This document shows positions 47,507-58,256 of a stretch of 64,000 nucleotides of DNA, one piece after another. This DNA is from Oxytropis ochrocephala (taxonomy: Eukaryota; Streptophyta; Magnoliopsida; Fabales; Fabaceae), in NCBI GenBank assembly GCA_020916435.1, contig CM037089.1:89959591-90023590 (forward strand), written 5' to 3'. The stretch's first letter is position 1; each line of letters opens with the position of its first letter. Below the pieces are notes generated by a model. The model ran no database searches and had not been told where the DNA came from. It saw only the letters and a list, made by a program, of their open reading frames with translations. The position numbers and the translations under genes were made by a program.

Positions 47507-48659
47507 TTGATGTTTGCTGTTGATGATTCGTTAATGTTTGTTGTCTAATGAGTGGTTGAAGAATTGAATGATTTATGGATGAATTTTGATGTTGTAATAT
47601 AAAATTGATGATTGTTGATGTTGCTGAGTAATTATTGAGATGATTGCTGAATTTTGATGTTTGTGATCTGAATTGATGACTTTGATGTTGTTGATAAAAT
47701 GTTAATTGTTCTTGATGAACCCTTAGTGATGAGGTGATGAGTGATTTGGTGAATAAAATGTGTTTTTAGTGTTGAAGATCTGAATTTTCTGCACAATTTG
47801 ATGTTTCTGCAGCCCATTCGCGCCTCACTTGCGCTTAAGTTGCGCTCCAGGTGCAAGTGTGCTGCGCAACAGCCTGATTTCCCTGCCCAATCGCGCCTCA
47901 GTCGCGCCCGACTCGCGCTCCGGAGCGCGAGTCACTGTTTTTCACTGTTTTCTCACTGTTTTCTTTAAAGTGCTGTCACGTTTTTGAAAAATTGATATCT
48001 TGCGAACCGAGAACCCGATTGAGGTGTTCTAAGATGCGTTGGAAAGCTTATTCAGAGGCCTAACTGAATATTCTATTTTTAAAGCAAAATAAAATTGTTT
48101 GTGGTAGCTGTTATACGAATGAAATGCCGCTGTGTGCCTAAAAGTAAAGTGTTGTAATGTTTTTGAAAAAAATTGATATCTTGCGAACCGGGAACCCGAT
48201 TGAGGTGTTCTAAGATGCGTTGGAAAGCTTATTCAGAGGCCTAACTGAATATTCTATTTTTAAGGCAGAGTAAACTGTTTTGTGTTGCAGTTAATACAAA
48301 TAAAAAATTGTGATACTACGTATATATAAATGAGTCTCGGTGAAATGTTATACTACTAGTGTGCTAATTGACTATGGCTAGATTATGGTTTACCACTAAG
48401 GTCAGAATTTCTTTCGCTGGTGTATTTACAAGGGCATCACTGAGAGTCTTGCAAAGGTGGCCAATGCTGTTGCAAGTAGTATCGATTACGAGTAATCCCA
48501 TAGTCAATCGGTTCACTATTTTATGACACACTAATCTAAAATACAATGAAAATATATCTATATATGCTCAATAATGATGAGAAAAAGTATGATTGTGATG
48601 ATGTTGCTAGATGGTTTTGACGAATATGACGAGTTCACTCTATGAGTGATTATGATGAT

Positions 48660-48713
<54 letters not shown>

Positions 48714-49675
48714 TTTGATGACTATGACGAATACACTCTATGAGTGTTTTTTAGTTGTGATGATAATGATGATGTTCATGATAATGATACAATTGCGGCG
48801 ATGGTGATGATGTTTATGAGGATGATATAAAAGCGATGATAATGACATTTTGGGGCGGGTATGGCCAGAAGCGACGTTGGGGAAAGTTGTGTGGTGATGT
48901 GTAATTGTTGATTTCTGTTGATTGATTTGATGAGTGATGCATAGGGTCTCATACATGTCATACTGCATTCGGCGACGATATGGGCTGCGGCCGGAGCTAT
49001 GCTCAAAGCGACGATAAGTGACAATTGTATTTTTGCGACGATGGTACCTCATGCATATGCCCGGCGACGTGGGTTGCATTTTCATATATGTGCATTTAAA
49101 TGATGTAGTTGTTTGTGATGTGTTTTTGATGTTGGTTGCCGATGGTGTTCTGTGATGGTTGTAATGCGACGTTAAATGTTCTGTGGTAGTTATAGATATT
49201 GTCCTTTAACATATTGATTATTATTTATGCTCTTATGTTGTTTGAAGACTCACCCTTTCTGCTTGGAATGTTGCTCTATTGTGGCAACGCCGCAGTAAAC
49301 CGCAGTGAAGGTTTCTTTGCCTTCTTTATTAGTTGTTGGGAGGTTGTCGAGTCGCTCGATAATCTTTGTAGCACCTAGGGGGCGTAGTCGGATTTGTTAA
49401 TGAATCAATTAACTGTATGAATTATTTATTTTGATGATTATGAGACGTGTTTGAGTGGACTAATGAGTCATCGTTTATTTCCGCTGTGATAAGATTATTT
49501 TGAAATTTAAGTTTTGTGACGATTGCGTTGTTGCACAAACTTTGATGGTGCAGACGATGAGTTTTTACTTATGACGATGTGGCATTTCCTTTCCTATCAA
49601 ATAAATTTATATTTTTGAAAATGAAATTACTCTGATAATGACGTGTAAATTAAGGGGTAGAAAAGGGGTGTTATA
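47507..49675 (+). repeat. Array LTR C, right part
   Basis: Resumes at TTGATGTTTGCTGTTGATGA, equivalent to 21795 of LTR B, so the stretch equivalent to 21620-21793 (about 174 bp) is missing. It contains the perfect palindrome at 47910-47933 and an AT run of 24 units (48663-48710), and ends GGGGTGTTATA at 49675. Confidence 0.9.
47910..47933. repeat. Perfect 24-bp palindrome in LTR C
   Basis: GACTCGCGCTCC followed by its exact reverse complement. Decayed in LTR A (about 18047-18070) and LTR B (about 22185-22207). Confidence 0.9.
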
Positions 49676-49680
49676 TTACA
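49676..49680. repeat. Array target-site duplication, right copy (TTACA)
   Basis: Identical to 17062-17066. The base pairs after it (CGGAT) rejoin the LINE. Confidence 0.7.
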
Positions 49681-51261
49681 CGGATCTTAAGGAGGGTTCT
49701 AATATAACTACAGTGGTTGAGTTGCTGGATGATAGTCATAATTGGGACCATGCATCTATCAGAGTTAATCTTCAGACTCACTCGGTTATTGACACCCTTA
49801 AAACACCTATCTCATGGTCCTCTCCTCATGATTTTCTTATTTGGCCCCACAATAGTAATGGTTCATACTCGGTGAAATCTGGATATAAATGCTAAGTTGA
49901 GTCCCAGAGCATCAGAAGCTCTAATGCCTCTACCTCACTGTCTAAACCTGAGGAGTTATGGAATCTCATTTGGGAGGCTATGGTTCTCACAAAACTTAGA
50001 CATTTCCTTTGGAAAGCTATGAATGATTTCTTGCCAACTAAGGATATCCTCCATAGGAAGAGAATTGCTACCTCGGCTTTATGCCCATTATGCCAGTCTG
50101 AAACTGAGTCCACATAACACTTATTTCTACTTTGCCCTTGGACTAGACCATTTTGGTTTGGATCTCAGCTAATTCCTAACCCAAATAGGATTGGTCTAAC
50201 AACTCTGTATCAATGGTTTATGGAGATGTGTTGTGATTTCCTTCACTATGATCCTAATGCTATTACAAGACTCTGCTACTCTCTATGGTCTATTTGGAAG
50301 ATGAGGAATGAAGCTATTCATGAAGGCATCACTCCTAATCATTTTGGTGTGCTTATCTGTATGAACTCCCTATCTTGGGAATTCATTAATAATACTACTT
50401 CTATGCCTCAAGTTCCCAGACCCCATCCCACCCCCGAGAGTTTGATGATTCCCACCACCTAGAGACCACCGAATCAGACAACTATGAAGTTCAAAACCGA
50501 TGCTTCCTTCGATAGTGCAACAGGTATTGGATTCATAGCTGTAATTTGCAAAAAATAAAGACGTTGTTATTCTCACCTCACTTACCAAGCGTATTTTCGC
50601 TACTTCCCCTCTTGTAGCAGAGGCGCTAGCCCTTCGTGAAGCAATTTCCATTGCATATAATCTGGGGATTCTCTCAGTAGTGCTCGAATCAGACAGTCAG
50701 GCTCTCATTAAGGCATGCAAAAAAGAAATTCAAAGTGGTGAGATTATGCACATAACTGGGGATATTATAAAGATTGGAAACAAAATTCATTCATGCAATT
50801 TTACCTAGATTAAATGCGAAGGGAATTTAATAGCCCACAAACTCGATTCCTTGGCTAAGTGTGGTGTTCTTCGTCGCGATTGGCTCGCCCATCCTCCAGA
50901 CTCATTACGCAGAGCCATCACCAAGTAGTGTTTCGTGGCGAGAGGCGGAATTTGATGAAGTTGTGTACTCGGTCGTTCCATCATTTCCATGAGAGTGGTG
51001 TTCTCATTCTCTGGCTGTCGGCGTATCTAGGGTTTATTTCGCGAACCCTGTTTCATCGGAAGCGATCTGATTGAGTTTGTACTTTCTTTGAGTAGTTGTT
51101 TGTACTTTGGGTGTTTTAGTTGACTGGACCTAGTTCCTTTTTGGGTCATTACCGCTTGAGCCCATGATTTCTTTGTGTGGTGCCAAGCTGTTCAATTTGT
51201 GGTTGTTTGGTTTGGGCCTGGCCCATCTTTATTAATCAAATCAACCTTTGACCAAAAAAAA
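49681..51261 (+). pseudogene. LINE (L1-type) ORF2, 3' half: zinc-finger and RNase H, with poly(A)
   Basis: Continuation of 12296-14204. SNGSYSVKSGYKC (about 49855-49893) and ELWNLIWEAMV...LRHFLWKAMNDFLPTKDIL lead to the zf-RVT motif with CPLCQSETEST and HLFLLCPW (about 50080-50140). A plant-type RNase H follows: FKTDASFDSATGIGFIAVIC (about 50490-50548), then VLESDSQALIKACKKE (about 50680-50730), IKCEGNLIAHKLDSLAKCG (about 50810-50868). Stops at 49893, 50116 and 50557 break it. A run of nine A (51253-51261) is the tail, followed by the 13-bp target duplication. Confidence 0.92.
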
Positions 51262-51274
51262 AGAATTCAGCGAG
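51262..51274. repeat. LINE target-site duplication, right copy
   Basis: AGAATTCAGCGAG, identical to 12283-12295. Sequence beyond it (to about 51380) rejoins the Tat-type LTR interrupted at 12295. Confidence 0.92.
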
Positions 51275-51383
51275 AGGTACAAATGATTGAAACCGTACCT
51301 AAAATGTGGGGGCAGTGCCTGTTCCAGATTGGGCCAAGCCCAACTCGGAGCTAGGCCAGGCCCGATCCAGCTTTGGCTCCGGC

Positions 51384-51675
51384 CCTTATAGTGTCGCTAA
51401 GTGAGAGACACCTATTGACACCTCAGATTGGAGCACCCCTATCCAACGGTTCGGTCGAGGTTCTGATGTCTATAAATAGGGCCATACCCCCTCCAATTCA
51501 GATACATTCTCATTCTCACCATAACTCTCCACTTCGAGTGCTGACTTAAGCATCGGTGTGTCTGCAGGTACCACCCCCGCAGCGACCTCAACCTCGGAGG
51601 AACTCCTCAACCGTCTACTCATCCGAGTCACCCCAGCAGATTACCCCGGGTCGGACATCAAAATCGACCTAGCTA
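51384..51675 (+). repeat. Tat-type 5' LTR, plus strand (approximate borders)
   Basis: Contains a TATA box and, at 51542-51582, GCTGACTTAAGCATCGGTGT followed by GTCTGCAGGTACCACCCCC, the inverted counterpart of the core motif at 12248 and 55968. The gag that follows on the + strand fixes the direction. The start near TGAGAGACACC and the end near 51675 are estimates. Confidence 0.5.
51471..51480 (+). promoter_or_regulatory. TATA box of the Tat-type LTR
   Basis: TATAAATAGG, about 110 bp before the conserved LTR core. The related minus-strand LTR at 55806-56133 has CTATAAATAG at 56110-56121. Confidence 0.65.
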
Positions 51676-51739
51676 CGAGGGACCACAGTGGGAGTGCATC
51701 ACTTACTCTCAAATCTTCTTTCTCAATCTCATAACCTCC

Positions 51740-53440
51740 ATGGCTCTGAGCAGATGTCTGCCGACCCGAGCCCAGTCTCGGATACAGACCCAAAATGTTG
51801 TGGCACCTCCGCCTCAATTCACCGAAACACTTGAAGGCCATGTACAAACTCTCCCTGCCGAGGAAGCCTAAACCATCCCAGTCTCTGGCCGACTCCCTCC
51901 TACGGCTCTGGCCCCACCTCCACTCCCCGAGGCACGCCAAATTAGGGACCTCGTCCAACAGGAGATCAAGGTCAGCCAAATTGAAGTAGCCGCCACCGCA
52001 CAAGGCGCTACCATTGCGCCGCAGGGACAGTCATGACCGGCCTCCCCTGAAACGCAGTGTCGAGGAGGCGCTGCTCTCCACCTCGGCGCAAGGAAAGACT
52101 CCTCTATGGATCTCCGGTCCGTCGAGAGCGGTGTGCGGGTAACCTCCCGACTCCTCCATCTCCCTGCATTCAAGTCACAAAGTGACAACTCTTCTTTGGA
52201 CTTTTCATCCTCACGAAGTCCTTCTCCCACAAGAAAGGGAAATCAAAACACACCAAGTCGATAAGGACACACGATCTCGGCCTAACTCTTTCGTTGCGCA
52301 GAGAATTCGATTGCGATCCTCAAGAAACCACCCCAGCTAAACATGTACGAAGGGAAAGGTGACCCAGATGATCGTATCGATACATTCAACCTCATGTTGG
52401 ATTATTGCAACGCCACAATCAATGTAAAATGCAAACTCTTCCCTCTCTCGCTATCAAAGAGCGCCCTACAGTGGTTCCGGGATATCGCCCCGTCCTTGGT
52501 TTCCTCTTGGGGATAATTGACCAAGATATTCACCGCATGTTTCACCGCGCAAGACTGAAGTTTGAGGACGTGCTACGAGCAGTACAACAAGTAGAAATAA
52601 TCGCTTAGAAACTATATTGAACTGTTCAACAAGGAGGCTGGTGAAGTTCCGTCACCTCGGGGACGATGTCAGAATGTTGTTTATGAGGCACGACCTCCAC
52701 AAAGGATCTCTTTTTCGGGTCAACGTCGGCCTCCGCCGACCTCATACTTTGGATGAGTTCTTAGGGAGAGCTCAGCGGTTTATCAATTATGAGGAAGCGA
52801 ATGCTGCCGATGACCTCGGGTCTGGTTCCGCCTCGGGAAAGGAAAAGGAATCCAAGGAAGGTCGGCACAAGAAGGACCACGGGTCGACCTCGCATGAATT
52901 TCAGGGTACGTTTACTGAATACTCTAAACTTAACATCCCCCCACCATCGGATTCTACAGAATGCGCCAACGCCGAATTCCGAGATGTGAAGTGGCCGGCT
53001 CTGATCCCATAGCGAGAGATTACTAATAAGCGCACCTATTACCGGTATCACAAAAGTCATGGTCATGACAATGAGGCATGTTTGGTCCTTAAGGATGATA
53101 TTGAGGAATTAATGCAACATGGAAAGTCAACCAATACTTGAGTAGGGAAAGAAAGGAAAAGGAAAGGGAACGGCGGATTTTGAACAGTACCCAACTATTC
53201 AACGGTGCAAATCTTTCCTATCAATGATGTGGATTTTCTCACACGTTAACGGTGGGGATAACAAGTCTTTTCAAATTCGAGGGCCTAGACCATGCCATGT
53301 GTCGCTGTCGCCTAAGGCGATTAAAGTGTTGCGATTTCAAGGCGCTCATAATTACTTTTCGCCGCCACAGTCAAATCAAATGTCAAGTTATGGTCACATC
53401 GAGATCGACCTTCAACCCCGGTGTGAGGCAAATCCAGCCA
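51740..53440 (+). pseudogene. gag: Tat-type gag, broken
   Basis: An ATG at 51740 opens a proline- and glutamine-rich leader with several stops. The capsid region is clear at about 52330-52510: LNMYEGKGDPDDRIDTFNLM then LDYCNATINVKCKLFPLSLS and ALQWFRDIAPSLVSSWG, a hallmark of non-Ogre Tat elements (Retand-like). SLRNYIELFNKEAGEVPS follows at about 52605. From about 52700 the reading frame changes repeatedly. KGDPDD and ALQWFRDI make the family call firm. No protease, RT or integrase is seen after 53440, so the element is truncated. Confidence 0.82.
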
Positions 53441-53469
53441 TAATGTCACGAGAGGACCCAAAGATAATA

Positions 53470-54780
53470 AAATAGTGTGCTAATCTCTCTTACAACATCG
53501 GTTCGCCAACAAAGTCGCGGTATTCACACGGTGAATAAAGGGAAGTCACTTAAATCATCAAAGACGATAAGTGTTTATTACTAAAATACCTTATTCTCAT
53601 CGTTTTACATGGATTTCTCTAACAAAAAAAGAGGTACTCATGTACATATAGTACAAGAATTTTAACTCTCGGTCGGTTTCCAACCGAGCCTTCCAAACTC
53701 TACTATATGTTGATATGCACGTCACTTGATCCGGAGGCAACCTCACCGACATTGGCAGTCATCTTCGGTCAGGAAGGCTATGGAAACCCTCCCATCTCCA
53801 AGAGGAGGAGGAAGAAAGGAAAACAAAACACAACCCCTCAGTGTTGGAAACCTCTCCCAATGGAAAATTTGGAAGTGTCATGCACAAAGACCAGCTTGAG
53901 AGACAGTGGAAAATTCGGAAGCGGCCCAAGGTGCACAACTGGAGCCGGTAACTCCCCCACCGGAGGAATAACAACCAATCTCCAGCAAGTGGCAACCTTA
54001 ATTTGCAGGGACCGCCACCATTTGAGTCCTCAGTGCAATCCCATGATCCCTTCAAGCATTAACAAAGGCAAAGTTCCATAGTTCCCGAAAGTCCACAATT
54101 CCCACCTTGAACCTTCTGGCAATTCTAAAACACCAAGCTGCTTTAGGATTGCACGGAGGACTCAGTGGGCGAACGACAACCTTGCAATTACAGAAAAAAA
54201 GTCATTCTTGATTCGAAGCTAGCTATGGAATGGAAGAAAAAGGAGCCCCCATCACCTTTTTTACTAAGAAGGGAGCAAGTTACAATAGAAGCATTTATGA
54301 AAGCATGGAAGAAAACACCAGTCAAAAACACAACTCCCAAAAAGATAAAGTCAAAGTCATGCGGTCAAAGTCAGATCTGTCACGTTGACTACATCCCCCG
54401 GCCACCGACCAAGGAATATTAACGTAACCGAGCCTCTATACATATATCTTAGAATGGCTTGAACTCGTGCTCTCGCCGAGGGATCGAGTTCACGACTAGG
54501 CCGACCACTTTTGCACAACCCCAAAGATATACATAATAAGCGTGGGACTCATAACAAGACCGATCTCTTGAGGCTCGGAAGTTGGAAAAATCTCGACAAA
54601 CATGTAATTAATAAGATCCTTGGGTCCCGCTTTAACTTTGTAACAGCTTATCATAACTATTGTAACGACTATCCTCGTCATGATGGCAATTAATTCCTCT
54701 ATAACAATATGAACTTCCCAACATTTTTCTCGATTCACACATTCTACTTCACTCTGATCATTTATGTTCTTATTGTATCC
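53470..54780. other. Unassigned sequence
   Basis: No domain recognised on either strand. It may be remaining non-coding sequence of the Tat element. Open frames (for example 53707-54081) are short with no family resemblance. Confidence 0.4.
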
Positions 54781-55800
54781 TACTCAAGGAAATAGTTGGG
54801 AACAATAACATTTACCACATCAATGGTCATCACCACAATTTTTCTTGTACCGAAATCATAATGTGAATCATTCACTTCTGGTAATCAATTTCAATTCATT
54901 GAGTGTTTGTGAGTATTCTATTCATTCATCATATCACAAAATCTTGATTCATAATATTTTTGGAAATATTTTCTCACTTTGCTAATTCATGAGAATATTG
55001 AGACATAAATTTTATGCCCTTTCTCTTGAATTCCTTCACTTCAAAACATACTAAGACCAAATAGATCTTATAGATTGCAATAATTGTGTAAAAATAAAGT
55101 TCTTCAGAAACTTGATAACAAAGAAAAATATACTTTCTAATCAATTATTCTTTAAGAATATATCATAAAATCTAAACATTGACGAAAAAAAATCATGCTT
55201 GAGCAATCCTACAGGGATGCTCGAATATTAAGTTCTTCTTTCTTGACAATAATATTATTTGTCGAATCCTACAAGGGTAGTGGATTACCAATTCATTAGT
55301 TCTTTAGGAACTATACGACAAAACTTCTTCAATGATGATCAAGAAAAATCATACTATGAGCAATCCTTCAGGGATACTTAGATATTAAATTTTTAAGTTA
55401 TTCAGAAACTATATCATAAACAATGATACATAGAAACAATTATTTGTGCAATCCTTCAGGGATGCTTGGATAATGGATTTATTGTTCTTTAGGAACTATA
55501 TCACAAATTTTCATCAACAATGATAAATAAATACAAAGTGAGATAAAACATAAACAAGATCACAATTAAAAAATAATGAGAAGATGAAGAAGAAAAATTA
55601 TTCTTGCAATAGATCCTCAAGATGATTATGCCATCAATCATATGGTAGAGCTTCTTGCTGATAACGTGTTGTGAAAATAACCAAAACTTGAGGATGAAGA
55701 AGAACAAGAGCCAAGTGAAAGACCAATCTTAAAGAGTCACTAACAACCCATTACATAGAGGGGAGTGGAAGCCTAATAGAAGTGGACATCCATTATCATA
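54780..55800 (-). mobile_element. Probable Copia 5' region (LTR end and leader)
   Basis: Minus strand contains ACAACACGTTATCAGCAAG (about 55655-55673), close to the ACACGTTATCAGCACGA string seen just after the LTR of Ale/Retrofit-type Copia elements. Next to it CTTCCACTCCCCTCTATGTA resembles a Copia LTR end. Left of it lies an iterated leader (55100-55500). No gag or pol is present, so only the 5' end remains. Family assignment is inference. Confidence 0.45.
55095..55510. repeat. Iterated leader motif
   Basis: AATCCTTCAGGGATGCTTGG-like words occur at about 55206, 55264, 55363 and 55451, alternating with TTCTTTAGGAACTATATCA-like words at about 55099, 55148, 55299, 55399 and 55481. Period is irregular, 58-100 bp. 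Confidence 0.75.
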
Positions 55801-55805
55801 GTATT

Positions 55806-56133
55806 TGTTCGGTACCTAGGTCTCGGAGTTGGTCCTCGACCTGGGGTACTTTGAGGAAGAGTTCGGGAAAGTCCGAAGAGATTGGAAAGCATTGAGAAGA
55901 TCGCTGCCCGCTCTCAGGTAGAGGGTTGTCGTCGCGCGATCCCGAGATGAATTGTAGGCCCACGTCGGGTGGGGGTACCTGCAAGACACTCCGACGCTCA
56001 AGTGAGTATGTGGCCGAGGTAGAGGAAATAAGAAAGAGAGAGAGAGGGAGAGAGCTCTGAGAAGAATGTAGTAAAATGAGCGAAACGTACTGTGGCAGAG
56101 GGATGAACCTCTATTTATAGAGTAGTCGGGCGT
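55806..56133 (-). repeat. Tat-type LTR, minus strand, truncated
   Basis: Begins on the + strand with TGTTCGGTACC (the LTR end, CA on the minus strand), carries GGGGGTACCTGCAAGACACT plus CCGACGCTCAAGTGAG at 55968-56003 and a minus-strand TATA box CTATAAATAGAGG at 56108-56121. Its U3 is cut at 56133 by the next LTR. Confidence 0.6.
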
Positions 56134-58256
56134 ACTGTGTAACACCCTTTTCTAAACCTCAATTATTTTAAATAAAATCAGAGTTCTTCGCAATTTAACT
56201 TCGCCATATTGAAAAAGGCGTTACATTTTACTCTCAAAAACGATCTCAATTAATAACGTCAGATAATTTCGAAATCTCATAGCAGCGGAAAAATAATCAT
56301 CAAAACACGTCTTCACATTAAAGGGCCTTAAAACCACAACTTGAAGTCTCAAATAAATATTGAAATCTAAATAAATAGCGTTTACGCCCCCGGTGTTACA
56401 TATCAGAGCGACGACACGACCGATTGAGAAGATAGGAAAGCGGAGACCTTCACTGCTGACACTGCAGCGTTGCCACATAAGAGCAACATTCCAAGCGTAA
56501 GGGTGAGCATTAATGTAAATAATAAGCAATGACAAAGAAGAAATAAGTAGCAGGTAACTCACAACAAGCACATAAAATTCAACACATCATATCACGGCAC
56601 AAGGTACAAACTCCATTAGTAAATAGATACCAACACTCGTTATAAATGGACTCATGAACGAATGCAACCCCCCTCCGGGCATATGCATGCGATACCGATC
56701 TCGTGAAAAGGCCACGATGGGCATACCACCAAAATAATCACGTGTTGTAGCATCACAACTACCTCGAAGATGCATATGACAATGCGACTCATGATTCATG
56801 CATAGATACACATACTCGTGAGCATTTAATTAATAAATACCATACCACCGAAATTATTATCACACGTAAATACCACGTGTTGTAGCATCACGGCTACCTC
56901 GTAACTCTCTCACCTGCTTACAAAGATCACAGTACGCCACATATCACCTGTGCACACACCACGCCAAACAAAGACGCACAACCAAAACACACACAAAGAT
57001 GTAGAAATTGGCGACAAAGCACCACCGGACAACACGCAGTAACGTCCCATTCGTTTGATCATTTTACCAAACAAACTAAGGAGCAAGATTTTTCAGCAAT
57101 CGTGGACGAACTCCGACAATTAATTTAGCATATCAAACGATGTCGGAATTTTGCAAACAAATATCCTCTGGAAAGCTTAAGATGTCTAGTTTCTAGAAAT
57201 AATTTTTATTTATTTGTTTAGGTATCCAAATAGTACAGTTTTGCAAAATACCTCTCAGGTATGTGAAGTTCGATGACTACGTTAACTAAATTGTACCCGC
57301 TTTTCTTTTTAATTCTCAACCAAATGAAACGAAATCTGTGTCTAAATTGAAGCCCCGTGAGTCTAGTTTACAATGAGATAAAAATCATTCGAAAATGAGT
57401 TCGGTGGAAAGAGTCATGAACAAAACATTGAACCTATACCCATACGGGTTCATGCAGCTTTTTCGATTCTTTTACCCATTTTGTAAAAATGTTTTCCCCG
57501 CTTATACTTGACTAAATTTAGCGAAGGAAATCGCTTTCCAATGAAACAAACCCCACACAATTCGGGCCAATAATGAAGTCACAATCACGTAAATATCGAC
57601 ACCTATCAAAACGGTTTCAAAACGAAATTTCAAGCACATCAATTCCTCTTTGCACAACAACCACAAGAAACCGTGTTTTTAACGAATCAACATCACGATA
57701 TGATCGACAAACACAACCCACATGCACGCACGCCGCGGCGCCACCCAAGGCAGCCCACCAAGACACACACGCCAAGGCTAGGGGCCCTACGCCGTGGCAA
57801 CACGAAAACGACAACTTAACACGGCAACAACGATAATCGTCACCGCCGCACACCCACGCAAATAAACACAACTGCCATCAATGACAACGACTCGCAACAA
57901 CAACTAATAAGACGCAACCACACACAATAATAAGGAATTAACATCAACATCATTGCGAAAGCAACCACAACATCACGCCATTATCAAGAATCATCATCAA
58001 CATCATCTATCATCAAAATCAATCATCACATAAAGGCAAACACCATTGAAGACTCAATAACAGCATATCATGCGAAATAACAACAATAGCAACATTGCAC
58101 CATCATCAATTTCAATCCAACATCGAAAATAATCCAACCAAACCCTAACTACCCATATACCCTCATCATAACCCATTATTAGTGTTAAAACCCACCCTTA
58201 CCTTAGAATTTGATGGAGACAAGAACCCTTCTATGAATCACCAACAAGAACCACGG
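56134..58256 (-). repeat. Partial LTR, minus strand, related to the array LTRs
   Basis: Starts TGTAACACCCTTTTCTAAAC on the + strand. At 56460-56515 it carries the complement of the array LTR segment with GGCAACGCTGCAGT and TGGAATGTTGCTCT, in the same order. No TGTAACGCCCC-type outer end is found; the next LTR starts at 58257, so it is truncated. No coding inside. Confidence 0.68.

Larger units (their letters stand above)
17067..49675 (+). mobile_element. Three-LTR tandem array of a gag-only Ty3/gypsy element
   Basis: Order: LTR A (17067-19838), interior 1 (19839-21186), LTR B (21187-23965), interior 2 (23966-25299), LTR C (25300-25730 and 47507-49675, split by Ogre). LTRs A and B are about 2.77 kb. 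Both interiors are about 1.3 kb and hold only a primer-binding site, gag and a 3' non-coding tail. TTACA flanks the whole array rather than each unit, so the array grew after one insertion, most simply by unequal crossing-over between LTRs. The lack of pol in both interiors makes this a non-autonomous family or a deleted copy that was then duplicated. Confidence 0.88.

Noticed and set aside
57573..57871. Overlapping 84-87-codon frames on both strands
   Set aside because: They lie inside a truncated LTR, have no domain, and mirror each other across the strands as expected of stop-poor GC-rich sequence.
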